Positions 25,407-35,900 of a stretch of 64,000 nucleotides of DNA are shown here, in pieces. The position numbers and the translations under genes were made by a program. Position 1 is the first letter of the stretch. Each line of letters starts with the position of its first letter. Origin of the DNA: Caldilineaceae bacterium (GTDB lineage Bacteria > Chloroflexota > Anaerolineae > Caldilineales > Caldilineaceae); NCBI GenBank assembly GCA_020634815.1, contig JACKBA010000022.1, positions 1 through 64,000 on the forward strand, in the 5' to 3' direction. The notes under the pieces were generated by a model. That model saw only the letters and a program-made list of their open reading frames with translations. It made no database searches and had not been told where the DNA came from.

Positions 25407-27647
25407 ATGGACTCGAAATCGCGGCGATGGTTCCTCTTCGTGTGTCTGGTGACTCTCTTTGTTGCTGCGGCGCCGGCTCATGCCCAGCCGCGCCCGCCCG
25501 CAGGCGGCACCCCGCTACAGCCCTATCTGGCGTGGACATTGGCCGGCGATGGCACACCCTACGTGCTCGACGCTCGCTATCGAATCTGGCAACTGGACCC
25601 GGCGAACCTGGCGCCGGTGCAGCGATCACCGCAACTGGTGCCTGCAATGGGACGCGCACCGGCCGAGTTGCTTGTGGCAGGCGATCAGATTTGGGTCGGA
25701 GCGGCGGTGCTTGGCGGAACTCGAATCCTGGATCGGAACGGCTATGCTACGCTCGATACGATCGAACGCTTTGGGCCAATGGCAGCCGGCCCCGATGGGG
25801 AAGTCTATTTGATCGGCGGGACGGGGCTCTATCGCTACGACACGGCCGATCTCGACGCTGCGCCGCAGACGCTGCTGGAACCATGGAAGCCGGACCAGTT
25901 CTATGGCGCCCGGCCGCAGAAGATAGCTGTCGACCCCGCCGGCCGGCGGCTCTATCTCACGAGCTACAACGCATTTGGGTCACCGCCGCACAATCCGGAA
26001 AGCTTGCTCGTGGCGGACATCGACCGGCCAGAATTCGAAGTGATCGATACGAGCCTGGGCAGCTATAGCCGGCCCTCCTTGACCGCCGATGGGCGCGTGC
26101 TGGCTGTGGCGTTCAATGCGAAAAACGGCGCGCTCGGCAGTTGGGTTGGTCTGTGGCAAGATGGTGAGTCCCTGCGCCGGATGCCACTGCTCGACGGCCA
26201 GGCGCTGCTCGACCCGGACGGCAAGTGGCTCTATCTGCTCAACGACCGCGGGCTGTGGGCCTTCGGGCTGCCCGAGATGACATTCTCAAGTGTCATGCCC
26301 TGGCTTGGGAACGTGCCGGCAACCCTCTCCATCTCACCTGATGGCGCGTATCTCTACCTCTTCGGCCCGTCGTCACTCGCTACCGTTGCAGCGGACGAAC
26401 TTCAGACACTGGGGCTGTCGTCGCTGACCGATCTTCCCACTGCTCGCGGGGTGAAATACAGCGTGTTTGCCTCGCCCACAGAAGGGGAGGACGGCTCTGC
26501 ATTTGCCCTGCGCCGTCAGCCGGTCGGTCCCGATCCGTATGGCCTGCTGCTCTCGCGCGACAGCCGGCAAACGTGGGTGCCCAACCTGGCGCTCAGTTTT
26601 CCCACCTTTGCCGGTGTCGATGCGCTCTCGCTGTCGCCGGCCTTCGCTTCCGACGGCACGGCGGTTGCGTCCGCCACCCTCACCGAGACGCTCTTTCGAT
26701 CGACGGATGGCGGCGTGCAATGGGATCCATGGGCGCCGCCAATTGCCTACACGGCGGAGATCAACGGGCAGCGCGACATCGTCTTCATGGAGACGCCGGG
26801 CGGCGCTGATCGGCGACTGACCACCGATGGCGCCGACGACGAGAACCCGACCTGGTCGCCGGCATGGACCTACATCGCATTTCAGAGCAACCGCGGTGGC
26901 AACTGGGACATCTTCACCATTCGTGCCGGCTGTGATGTCGCAACGTTGGGCGAGGAAGCATGCGGACTACGGCAACTCACCGACGATCCCGCCGACGACA
27001 TGCTGCCGGCGTGGTCGCCTGATGGCCGGCACATTGCCTTCGTCTCGACACGCGATGGGGGCGCGGATCTCTTCTTTGTCACGCTCGACGACGGCAGCGT
27101 GCAGCGTGTGACCAATGATCCAGCCGGTGCGTGGCGCCCGGCCTGGCTGCCCGACAGCCGGCACCTGCTCTTTACGTCGGCGCGTAGCGGCAATAATGAC
27201 CTGTACGCCGTGCGAATTCCGAATGGCGGCGACACCTACCTCGCCTCGCCGGTGCCGGTCGTTGCGACCCCTGCCGACGAACGCGACCCGGCCGTGAGTG
27301 CCGAGGATGGGCTGCTGTTCGTGTCGGACCAGGGCGGCACGCCCGCCATCTACCAGCTCGGCGCCTGGGCACTCTGGGACGACGCGGCCGGTGCGCTGCG
27401 GCCCAGCCGTGTGGACGAACCCTATCTGCTCGGTGCCCAGACGCGCCACTTGGTAGGGCAGCATCCGGCGTGGTACCCGGTGCGGACCGGGCTGCCCATG
27501 CTCTTTGCCCGCGAAGCTGACGATGCGTATGCCGTGTTGCTCGGTGACTTCTACAGCGATACGCCGAAGGTGCTGGCCGAGGGGGAACCCTTTGTCGGCC
27601 ATCCGGCGGCTGCACCCGTTTTCTGGCGTGGCGAGACAACTCCGTAG
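25407..27647 (+). CDS. Secreted TolB/WD40-like beta-propeller protein
   Basis: 746 residues. Signal peptide (RRWFLFVCLVTLFVAAAPAHA). The first 430 residues contain degenerate propeller-like repeats (LYLTSYN, GPSSLATVAADE). Residues about 465-640 hold TolB-type PD40 repeats of the pattern WSPDGRHIAFVS, three times in succession with RQLTDDP/RVTNDP between. Probably a periplasmic or extracellular scaffold that binds proteins or polymers; no catalytic residue is evident. GAGGTGACAAG before the ATG at 25407 fixes the start inside a longer open frame. It is convergent with the lyase gene, 15 bases away. Confidence 0.87.
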   Translation: MDSKSRRWFLFVCLVTLFVAAAPAHAQPRPPAGGTPLQPYLAWTLAGDGTPYVLDARYRIWQLDPANLAPVQRSPQLVPAMGRAPAELLVAGDQIWVGAAVLGGTRILDRNGYATLDTIERFGPMAAGPDGEVYLIGGTGLYRYDTADLDAAPQTLLEPWKPDQFYGARPQKIAVDPAGRRLYLTSYNAFGSPPHNPESLLVADIDRPEFEVIDTSLGSYSRPSLTADGRVLAVAFNAKNGALGSWVGLWQDGESLRRMPLLDGQALLDPDGKWLYLLNDRGLWAFGLPEMTFSSVMPWLGNVPATLSISPDGAYLYLFGPSSLATVAADELQTLGLSSLTDLPTARGVKYSVFASPTEGEDGSAFALRRQPVGPDPYGLLLSRDSRQTWVPNLALSFPTFAGVDALSLSPAFASDGTAVASATLTETLFRSTDGGVQWDPWAPPIAYTAEINGQRDIVFMETPGGADRRLTTDGADDENPTWSPAWTYIAFQSNRGGNWDIFTIRAGCDVATLGEEACGLRQLTDDPADDMLPAWSPDGRHIAFVSTRDGGADLFFVTLDDGSVQRVTNDPAGAWRPAWLPDSRHLLFTSARSGNNDLYAVRIPNGGDTYLASPVPVVATPADERDPAVSAEDGLLFVSDQGGTPAIYQLGAWALWDDAAGALRPSRVDEPYLLGAQTRHLVGQHPAWYPVRTGLPMLFAREADDAYAVLLGDFYSDTPKVLAEGEPFVGHPAAAPVFWRGETTP

Positions 27648-27662
27648 CCACCCGCGGCATAT

Positions 27663-29396
27663 CTACATCGAGATCGAACCCTTGCGGAAATCGGTCTTGC
27701 CGAGGATGGCGTTGACCACGACCGGCTTGCCGTTGCCGCTGACCTGCCTTGCCTGGTCGAGCGCCTCGGCTGCCAGCTCGGGGTCATCGAGGTGGATGCC
27801 CGCGGCGCCAAACCCTTCCACCGCGCGGTGATAGTCGCTGTGCGCCAACTCCGTCGCGACGGGGTCGCCCAGCATCTCCACCTGCTCGCGCGCAATCTGC
27901 GACCAGCTTGCATCGTTGCCGACCACGGCGACGACAGGCGTGCCGTGGCGCACGAAGGTGTCGAACTCCACCGCCGAGTAGCCAAACGAACCGTCGCCGT
28001 AGATCACCCATACGTCCGCCTGCGGGTGCACCAGCTTGGCGCCCAGGGCAAAGCCCGCGCCCACGCCCAGCGTGCCAAACGCACCGGGGTCGAGCCAGCG
28101 CAGCGGCCCCGGCGGCTGCACGACATAAGACGCCGTCGCTACGAAGTCGCCGCCGTCGCCGATGAGGATCGTCTGCGGCGTGATCTGCCGGTCGATCTCG
28201 CGGCACAGATGCAGCGGGTTGATTTTGCCTGTGGGCTCGGCGGCTTGCTGCGCGATCTCGGCGTTGCGCGCATCGTCACGCGCTCGCAACTGGGCAATCC
28301 ACGCACTCCAGGGCGCGCCGGCGTGGCCGGCCGGCAGAGCGGCGGCCAGGCTGCGCAGCGTCAGCGACGGGTCGGCCAGCAGCCCGATCGATGGCTTGCG
28401 ATTCTTGGTCAGGTCTGCCCGGCTGCGGTTGGCCGAGACGTAGACCGCGCTGCGCCGGATGTGGTTGCCGTAGTCCAGCCGGAAGTCGCACGGCACGCCG
28501 GCCAGCAGCACGAAGTCTGCCTCGCGCAGCGCGTCGCGGCGCTTGTGGCGCATCTGTGATGGATGGTCGCGCCCCAGCAGCCCGCGCGCCATGCCCGACA
28601 AGTAGACGGGCGCGCCGATCTGCGCCAACGCGGCCGCCAGATCGCCGGCGTGCGGCACGTCGAGCATGGCCTGGCTGCCCACGAGGATGACGGGGCGCTG
28701 GGCGGCCAGCAGGCGATCCACGACTTGTGCGAGTTCGGCCGGTTCGGGCGCCGGCGGCGCCACGTCGATGCGCGGGCCGGCTTTGGCGTTCTGCGCGCCG
28801 CTGAACAGGCGATTGACGTGAAAGCGCAGGTACTGCTTCACCGCCTTATCGGCCAGCGACTTGCCGCCGCGGCCGGCGCCGTACAGATTGCGCACCATCT
28901 CCTCGTCGTAGAGCAGGTCAATCGGACACTCGACAAAGACAGGGCCGGGGACGCCCTGCTGCGCCTGGCGGAAGGCCTCTTCCATGGCCGGGATCAGATC
29001 CTTGACGCGACGCACCTGCCGCGCCCATTTCACCACGGGCCGCACCACCGACATCTGGTCGATGTCTTGCAGCGCGCCGCGGCCTTGCAGCGCGGTGGGC
29101 GCCGCGCCGCCGATGAGTACCACCGGCGACTGCGCCATCTGCGCGTTCTTGAGCGCCGTGATCGTGTTGGTGATGCCTGGCCCGGCGGTCACCGCGGCCA
29201 CGCCGGGCCGCCCCGTGAGCCGCGCCACCGCATCGGCGGCAAAGACGGCCGTCGCCTCATGCCGCGTGTCGATGACGCGGATGCCGCGCTGCTTCGCCGC
29301 CACCAGGATCGGCGAGATGTGCCCGCCGACCAGCGTGAAGAGAAAGCTCGTCTCCTGCGCCCGCAGGACCTCGGCAACCAGTTCGCCGCCGTTCAT
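27663..29396 (-). CDS. Thiamine diphosphate-dependent lyase, 2-hydroxyacyl-CoA lyase 2 (ILVBL)-like
   Basis: 577 residues. The N-terminal half (FLFTLVGGHISPILVAAK, DTRHEATAVFAADAVARL, ITALKNAQMAQSPVV) is closer in wording to the animal ILVBL/HACL2 family than to the ilvB product of this window. The C-terminal TPP motif GDGSFGYSAVEF and a downstream GND are complete. ILVBL/HACL2 cleaves 2-hydroxyacyl-CoA to formyl-CoA and an aldehyde; acetolactate-synthase-like or oxalyl-CoA decarboxylase-like activity cannot be excluded. The start at 29396 is chosen over the long upstream frame, which only shadows the neighbouring gene. It follows a serine hydrolase gene on the same strand by 29 bases. Confidence 0.85.
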   Translation of the reverse strand: MNGGELVAEVLRAQETSFLFTLVGGHISPILVAAKQRGIRVIDTRHEATAVFAADAVARLTGRPGVAAVTAGPGITNTITALKNAQMAQSPVVLIGGAAPTALQGRGALQDIDQMSVVRPVVKWARQVRRVKDLIPAMEEAFRQAQQGVPGPVFVECPIDLLYDEEMVRNLYGAGRGGKSLADKAVKQYLRFHVNRLFSGAQNAKAGPRIDVAPPAPEPAELAQVVDRLLAAQRPVILVGSQAMLDVPHAGDLAAALAQIGAPVYLSGMARGLLGRDHPSQMRHKRRDALREADFVLLAGVPCDFRLDYGNHIRRSAVYVSANRSRADLTKNRKPSIGLLADPSLTLRSLAAALPAGHAGAPWSAWIAQLRARDDARNAEIAQQAAEPTGKINPLHLCREIDRQITPQTILIGDGGDFVATASYVVQPPGPLRWLDPGAFGTLGVGAGFALGAKLVHPQADVWVIYGDGSFGYSAVEFDTFVRHGTPVVAVVGNDASWSQIAREQVEMLGDPVATELAHSDYHRAVEGFGAAGIHLDDPELAAEALDQARQVSGNGKPVVVNAILGKTDFRKGSISM

Positions 29397-29425
29397 AGGA
29401 GTGCTCCTTCCTGGCGAGTATGTGT

Positions 29426-30676
29426 TCAGTCGACGATCGCCTGGTAGGCCAGCGTGCGGAAGGTCATCTGCGGCTCGTCGGGGCTTTGCAGTTGCGTCAT
29501 GAAAACGCCGACCATCTCTTCCGCCGGATCGCACCAGTAGTAGGTCTTCGCCGCACCAGACCAGCCGAACTCGCCCGGCGACCCCATCATATTGGACAGC
29601 CCCACATCCTCCAGTACGCGCTCGCCCAGGCCAAAGCCGTAGCCGGGCGCGGCCACCCCGCCAAGCTCGTAGGGCAGCAGCGCGCGCGGCACGTGGTTCG
29701 TGTGCATCACCTCCAGCGTCTTGCGGCCGAGGATGCGTGTCCCGTCCAACTCGCCGCCGTTGAGCATCATCTGGGCGAAGCGCAGATAGTCGGCCGCCGT
29801 GGAGAAGAGGCCGTGCCCGCCGCGCATGAAGCGTTCCGGCTGGTCGACAGGGTAGGTTTGGCTCACGTCGAGGGGGAGATTGACGCCCTGCTGCCATAGT
29901 TCAAACATCTTCGTCATTGTGGTGCCTGGCGTGGTGATGTCAGCGACGCCGCGCATGGACATGACGAGATTGCGCTTGCCCACCGGGACGCCATAATCCG
30001 TGTCGGTCATGCCCAGCGGCTCGAAGATGCGCTCCTGCAAGAGATCGCGCAGCGGGCGGTCGGCGACGATCTCGGCCAGGTGGGCGGCCACGTCGATGGC
30101 GATGCTGTAATGCCAGCGACTGCCCGGCTGATAGGCCAGCGGCAAGTCGCAGGCATTGGCGATCAACTCGCTGAGCGTCAGTTGGCTATTTCCGATCACG
30201 GGCGCGTGTTCGAGATAGAGCGCGCACGCCGGCGAATCGAGAAAGCTGTAGCTGAAGCCGGCCGTGTGCGTCAGCAGGTCGGCGAAGGTGATGGGGCGTG
30301 CCAGGTCGGCCAGCCGTTCACTTCCGTCCGGCGCCACCTCCAGCACCCGCATCTTGGCCAGCGCCGGCAGGAAGCGGGCCGCCGGCGTGTAGAGCTGGAA
30401 GCGCCCCTCTTCGTAGAGCGTCATCAGCGCCACGCACACGATGGGTTTGGTCATGGAGTAGATGCGATAGATGGCGTCGGCCGGCAGCGGGGCGCCGGTG
30501 GCAGGGTCGAGCGAACCGACGCGCTCGTCATGGACGACCTTGCCCTTGCGCGTGATCGTGGTGTGGATGCCGGCCGCCTTGCCGCTGTCGACCACGGCCT
30601 GCATGGCCGGGCGAATGCGCGCCAGGCGCTCCGAGCTCAGGCCGGCGCTCTCGGGCGTTGCTGCGACGAGCGACAT
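29426..30676 (-). CDS. Serine hydrolase of the beta-lactamase/DD-peptidase (class C) family
   Basis: 416 residues. The catalytic SxxK is SMTK in IYRIYSMTKPIVCVALM (about residue 80), and the second motif is the Tyr in WHYSIAID. No signal peptide is visible, so a cytoplasmic esterase or transesterase (EstB-like) is more likely than a beta-lactamase. Two in-frame ATGs lie at 30691 and 30676; GGAGG at the right spacing favours 30676. A TACAAT -10 element lies about 90 bases upstream on this strand. Probably co-transcribed with the downstream ILVBL-like lyase. Confidence 0.9.
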   Translation of the reverse strand: MSLVAATPESAGLSSERLARIRPAMQAVVDSGKAAGIHTTITRKGKVVHDERVGSLDPATGAPLPADAIYRIYSMTKPIVCVALMTLYEEGRFQLYTPAARFLPALAKMRVLEVAPDGSERLADLARPITFADLLTHTAGFSYSFLDSPACALYLEHAPVIGNSQLTLSELIANACDLPLAYQPGSRWHYSIAIDVAAHLAEIVADRPLRDLLQERIFEPLGMTDTDYGVPVGKRNLVMSMRGVADITTPGTTMTKMFELWQQGVNLPLDVSQTYPVDQPERFMRGGHGLFSTAADYLRFAQMMLNGGELDGTRILGRKTLEVMHTNHVPRALLPYELGGVAAPGYGFGLGERVLEDVGLSNMMGSPGEFGWSGAAKTYYWCDPAEEMVGVFMTQLQSPDEPQMTFRTLAYQAIVD

Positions 30677-31062
30677 ATGGGTTGCCTCCATGATGATGTG
30701 GCCGCGTGCCGCAGATGGCCGGCCGCGTGGCAAAGGACTCTGATCTGGCGATGAAGCGTGAAGGAGATTGTAGCAGCGGGGCGAAGGTGCGCCAAGTGAG
30801 GGAAGTCGGGGGAAGCGGAGGCGGATATTGAATGGGCAATGGGCAATGGTCAACGGTCAACGGTCAATGGTCAACGGTCGACGGCTGATCGTCAAAGGCG
30901 GGGAATGTGCTGACACACGGTGCGCTGCCGTGGCGTTGCTGCCTGCCATTGCATCGCCGCACGGCGGGCGGTGTACAATGACGGCATGATGACTCACTGC
31001 CCAATTGATGGTCGCTGCCATGACCGCAGACATTTCCCTGGCTTGCCCACTACGAAGCCGAC
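30677..31062. other. Divergent intergenic region: two promoters and a heptamer repeat
   Basis: Contains a TACAAT -10 on the minus strand (30772-30767) for the serine hydrolase, a heptamer tandem (30834-30882), and a TACAAT (30974-30979) followed by exactly six bases and an ATG at 30986 that points toward the CoA ligase. No additional gene is seen. Confidence 0.6.
30834..30882. repeat. Heptanucleotide tandem repeat (GGTCAAC family)
   Basis: Seven adjacent 7-base units: GGGCAAT twice, GGTCAAC twice, GGTCAAT, GGTCAAC and GGTCGAC. Degenerate units continue to 30896. The reverse complement of the same family is found at 49008-49049. Confidence 0.9.
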
Positions 31063-32760
31063 GTGCCGGCGACCGTCGATGTGCCGTCGATCTCGGTGCC
31101 GGATCTGCTGGCCGGCGCCGCCGCTCGCTATCCCGCCCATGGTGCGGTGCGCATGGTCCTGCGCTATCTGCCGCTCGGGCTCAAGATCCAGGCGAGCCTC
31201 ACCTACGCCGAGCTGGAACGGCTGAGCGATCGCTTTGCCGCAGCGCTGGCCGGGCTGGGCATCGCCAAGGGCGATCGTGTAGCGATCATGCTGCCCAACC
31301 TGCCGCAGCAGGTCATCGCCTTTTTCGGCGTGCTCAAGGCCGGCGCCGTCGTCGTCAACACCAACCCGACCTACCCGCCGCACGAACTCGCCCCGCTGCT
31401 CCAGAAGTCGGGCGCCACGGCCATCGTCACGGTGAGCGGGCTTTTCGAACGCGTGCGCACCGTGCAGTCGGCCACCGCGCTGCAACACATCATCTTTACG
31501 GAGTTGGGCGAGCGCGTTGCCTGGCCGCTGCGCATGCTGGTCGATCGCCAGGCGCGTGCCGCCGGCATGATGAAGCCGGTGGCGCCACAGCCCGGCGTCT
31601 ATCGCCTGCGCGATCTGATCGACCAGGCGCCGGCCACGCGGCCGGAGGTGGCCATCGACCCTGCGCTGGATGCGGCCGTCTTCCAGTTCACCGGCGGCAC
31701 GTCGGGGCTGCCCAAGGCTGCCGTGCTGACCCACCGCAACCTGGTGGCGAATGTGACGCAAATCCGGGCGTGGGTGCCCTCCATGCAGCCGGCGGGCGAG
31801 AAGATGTTGCTGGCGTTGCCCGCCTTTCACGTTTACGGCATGACGGTCGGCATGTTGATCTCGCTGAGTATGGGCGGCGAGTTGGTGCAGGTTGCCGACC
31901 CGCGCAATGTCGGCCACATCCTGCAGGTCATCGACCGCGAGCGCATCACCTTTTATCCGGGCGTGCCGGCCATGTACATCGCCCTGCTCAATCATCCCGA
32001 CCTGGCGCGCTACGATTTGCGCAGCATCCGCGTCTGCCTGAGCGGCGGTGCGCCGCTGCCCAAGGAGGTGGCGCAGCAGTTCGCGACCGTGACCGGCGGT
32101 CGCCTGGTCGAAGGCTACGGCATGTCCGAGTCCTCGCCGCTTACCATCGGCAACCCGGTCTTTGGTGATGCTCGTGCCGGTTCGGTGGGGCTGCCCTTTC
32201 CGAGCACGGAGATTGCGATCGTGGCGCTGGAGAAGGGCGATGACGGCGACTATCCGCCCGTAACGCCAGGTTCGGCGGGCGAACTGCTCGTGCGCGGCCC
32301 GCAGGTCATGCGCGGCTACTACGCCGACCCGACGGCAACCGCCGAGGCCATCGATGCCCAGGGCTGGCTCCACACAGGCGACATCGCCGTCATGGACGCC
32401 GACGGCTATGTTGCCATCGTCGACCGCAAAAAGGATCTCATCATCGCCAGCGGCTACAACATCGTGCCGCGCGAGGTAGAGGAGGTGCTCTTCATGCATC
32501 CCAAGGTGCTGGAGGCGGCCGTAGTCGGCGTGGCGGACGCGAAGCGCGGCGAGACGGTCAAGGCGTACGTCGTGCTCAAGGCGGGCCAACAGGCGACAGT
32601 GGACCAAATTCGCACCTTTTGCAAGGAGAACCTGGCGCCCTATAAAGTGCCGACGTTGGTCGAGTTCTGTGCCGAGTTGCCCAAGACCCAAGTGGGCAAG
32701 GTGTTGCGCCGCGTGCTCAAGAACGAGGATGATGGGCCTACGGTCGCCGATCGACCATAG
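31063..32760 (+). CDS. AMP-dependent acyl-CoA ligase (long-chain fatty acid type)
   Basis: 565 residues from the GTG at 31063. AMP-binding signature FTGGTSGLPKAAVLTHRN, GYGMSES, and WLHTGDIAVMDADGYVAIVDRKKDLI, followed by the C-terminal lid with the catalytic Lys near the end (KTQVGKVLRR). It adenylates a carboxylate and transfers it to CoA; chain length unknown, long-chain fatty acid likely. Homology-like sequence (FPWLAHYEAD) continues upstream of the GTG without a start codon; ATGs at 30986 and 31020 are in other frames, so a 1-2-base deletion near 31037 probably hides the true start. Divergent from the serine hydrolase/lyase pair. Confidence 0.93.
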   Translation: MPATVDVPSISVPDLLAGAAARYPAHGAVRMVLRYLPLGLKIQASLTYAELERLSDRFAAALAGLGIAKGDRVAIMLPNLPQQVIAFFGVLKAGAVVVNTNPTYPPHELAPLLQKSGATAIVTVSGLFERVRTVQSATALQHIIFTELGERVAWPLRMLVDRQARAAGMMKPVAPQPGVYRLRDLIDQAPATRPEVAIDPALDAAVFQFTGGTSGLPKAAVLTHRNLVANVTQIRAWVPSMQPAGEKMLLALPAFHVYGMTVGMLISLSMGGELVQVADPRNVGHILQVIDRERITFYPGVPAMYIALLNHPDLARYDLRSIRVCLSGGAPLPKEVAQQFATVTGGRLVEGYGMSESSPLTIGNPVFGDARAGSVGLPFPSTEIAIVALEKGDDGDYPPVTPGSAGELLVRGPQVMRGYYADPTATAEAIDAQGWLHTGDIAVMDADGYVAIVDRKKDLIIASGYNIVPREVEEVLFMHPKVLEAAVVGVADAKRGETVKAYVVLKAGQQATVDQIRTFCKENLAPYKVPTLVEFCAELPKTQVGKVLRRVLKNEDDGPTVADRP

Positions 32761-32825
32761 GCGCGGCTGCTCCCGGCCCAACGTCTCCGGCCTTATTTTC
32801 CCGGTGTCCGTCTGGTAACTCGCAA

Positions 32826-32905
32826 TTTTGACGCAGAGAAGCTGAGGCGCAGAGAAAAACGCAAAGAAAAGTCCTGCTTCGTTGACGTGTTCCCTCTGCG
32901 TCGAA
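32826..32905. repeat. ACGCAGAGAA/ACGCAAAGAA-type intergenic repeat
   Basis: Direct units GACGCAGAG, GGCGCAGAG and AACGCAAAG followed by an inverted CCTCTGCGTCG. Member of the same loose short-period family as 48773-48966. Confidence 0.5.
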
Positions 32906-32957
32906 TCCGGCAATTTCCAATCGGCCTCTCCGAGCCCGGCGGCCGGCAGGAGTGATA

Positions 32958-35900
32958 ATGATGCCCACAAGAAGCGATACAACGACCCGAGGCCGCCTGT
33001 TGATGTTGGCCGCGTTCTGCATGGCTGTGGCAATTGTCGCGGCGGGCGCGCTGGCCCTGGCCGCAACGCGGACAGCGGCCCGCGACGCCAACCTCCTTCA
33101 TACCCCGGTGCGCCATGCAGCCGGAATCGGGCATACCGCACAGGCGCCGACCCTGACTCACTTTCTGCCCGTCATCGCCGCCCCAGGGCCGGTGAATCTG
33201 CTGGTCAATGGCGACTTCGAACGTGGCACGCTGGACGGCTGGGAGGCCGGCAACACCGCGACGGTCGAACTCTCGACGGAGGAGGCGCACGACGGCCGCT
33301 ATGCTGCGTGCCTGGCCAATGCCGGTCTGCGCTCGGCGTGGGTGCCGGTCGAGCCGGGCGCAGCCTACAAGCTGACGGCGTGGATCAAGATTGTCGAAGA
33401 GCGTGAGACGGGCGACGACCTGTGGGGCGGCTTCCGGCTGGCCGTCGCCGATTACGACTGGCAGACGCTGGCGCAGCGCGATGATTTTCTGGCCGCCACC
33501 CACGGCAGCGACTGGGTCAAGGCTGCGCTTACCTTCACCGCTACGACCGATGCGGTGCTGGTCGATGCCGGCTATTTCGGCGGCGGCGGGCGCGAGCAAC
33601 GCACGTGCATTGATGACATCGCGCTGTTCCGCAAGCGCGCAAACCAGCCGCCGGCCGTCACCGCAACGCTGTCGCCGGCGCGTGTGCCTGGCGGGCCGGC
33701 CATGCAGGCATTTGCCGTCACGGGCGATGATCCCGACGGCGCCATCGCCCGTGTGCTCTGGGAGTTCGGCGACGGCACGCGCGCGCTCAGCGCGTCCGGC
33801 ACGCGCCGCGTCGCCGCAACCGGCCGCTTCACCGCCACCGTGCGCGTGGCCGACGACGAGGGCGCGGTGGCCGTGCGCACCGTGCGTTGGGAAGCGCTCG
33901 ATGCATCGGCCCCCACCCTCGCGGTTGCGTGGCCGGCGGCGGCGCACACGACGGTCGCCTCGCCGACCTTGCTCCTGACCGTCACGGCCGGCCCGACCGT
34001 GACGGATGTCGGCGTCAGCAGCGATCGCGACGAAGCGGTTGCCGCCGACCGCACGGCGCAGTGGCAGGCGCTTCTCCCGCTGCATCCGGGCGCCAACCGT
34101 ATCCTCGTCCAGGCAACTGATGCCGACGGCCGTATCGCCACCGACGAACGGATCGTGCGCTATGTGCCGCCGGGCCGGCTGGCACTGCGTGATGTCGACT
34201 CGCCCCCTACTGCCGTGCGCTGGGATCCGCTGGAGATCACCTTCGACCTTGCCAACTCGGCCGCCACCCACCCGCATCTGCCGTACGAACCCACACCGCG
34301 GCCCGGCCTCGGCTGGGTCGACGGTGTCAGCGTCGACGTGCACTTCACGCCCGACGCGTGGCAGACCGTCTACACGCGGCCGGCCTTCCGCCAACAACGC
34401 TACGACCGCGCGCTGAAAGACGGCCGAGAGTGGCTCTATCCCGCCGGCGACCCGGTGTGGATGGTGCGCTTTGCGCCGCCCCTGACCGGCGTGTGGCAGT
34501 ACCGCATCGAAGCGCGTGAGGCCAAAGGCGTTGCGGCGTCGGCGATCTACTCGTTCACGGTGTCCGCTGCCGACAGCGCCGGAAACCATGGCCCGATTGG
34601 AGTCGCTGCGGCCGACACACGCTACTTCGAGTTCGCCGACGGCACACCTTTCCTCGGGGCCGGCCACGGCACGGGATTCGACGCCGAACGCTTTTCCTAC
34701 GCTGCGACCGATCTCTTCGACACCGTTGGCGGGGGCAACCAGAACTTCTTCCGCTGGTGGCTGGGCGGCGCGATCTGGGGTTCAGCCTGGCAGCCGTGGC
34801 GATCGCGCACGCTGGAACCCGACGGCTACGTGCCCGCGACCGGGCTCACGCTCGATCGCGCCTACGGCGACGGCCTGGCTTCCCTGCGTCTCGACCGCGC
34901 CAACCCCATCATGTTCTATGGCTTCGACTCGGGCTGGCCGGGGCTGGTCGATGGGCGCACCTATCGCCTGCGCGTGCGCTGGCGCACGGAAGGGATCGAC
35001 AGCCCCGTCGATCCGGCGCTGCCCTACGGCGTAGCGCTCAAGTTCACCGGCTGGCCCGAGGTGGGCGAAACCGCGGCGGAAGCGCCACTCACCGCGCATG
35101 TTCACGGCGACACGCCCTGGCATGTGGCGGAAGCGGACTTCACGGCTTCCGGCTCTTTTCCCGACGACTACATCACCCTGGCCTTCGAGAATGCTTCCGG
35201 CGGCGCCGCCTATGTCGATGCGGTGACGTTGCAGGAAGTGCGCCCCGATGGTACCCTCGGCCCGCAGTTGCTGCGCTCGCCGCGTATGAACAGCCACCTG
35301 ACCTTCGACGATCGTCGCGCCGCCGGCGTCGACGCTATCTTGCGCGAGGCGAATGAGCGCGGCATCTACTTCAAGCTGGTCATCAGCGAGAAGGACGAGT
35401 GGCTCGTCAACCACCTGGGGCCGGAGGGGCTGCCCGATCCGCTGGGTGGCAACTTTTTCAATGGCGCCGGCACGCCGGCGCACTGGCTGCATGCCGCGTA
35501 CTGGCGTTATCTGTCGGCGCGTTACGGCGCCTTCCGTGCGGTGCACTCCTGGGAACTGGTCAACGAGACGGCGCCCGGCTTTGGCGATGCGTTCCTGCTG
35601 GCGGCCGACCTGGCACGCATGGCCGCGGCCGACGGCAACCCCCATCTCGCCTCGGCCTCCACCTGGGCGACGCTGGCCGAGGACGCCTGGCTGCATTCCG
35701 CCGCCGCGCCGATCGGCTATGTCGACTTTCACGCCTACGTCAACGGCACCGGCTGGATCGAGCCAAAGGACGAACTAACCGCCGACAGCGCCCGCTTCTT
35801 TGCCGACTATGACCAGGCGGCGCTGGCGGCCGGCTTCGGCAAGCCCGTCGTGTGGGGCGAGCTGGGCATCGACGGGACGGCGACCACGGACGAGGAGGAT

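Noticed and set aside
27663..29897. Longer version of the lyase gene starting at 29897
   Set aside because: The extra 167 residues shadow the serine hydrolase gene; a ribosome binding site and family homology fix the start at 29396.
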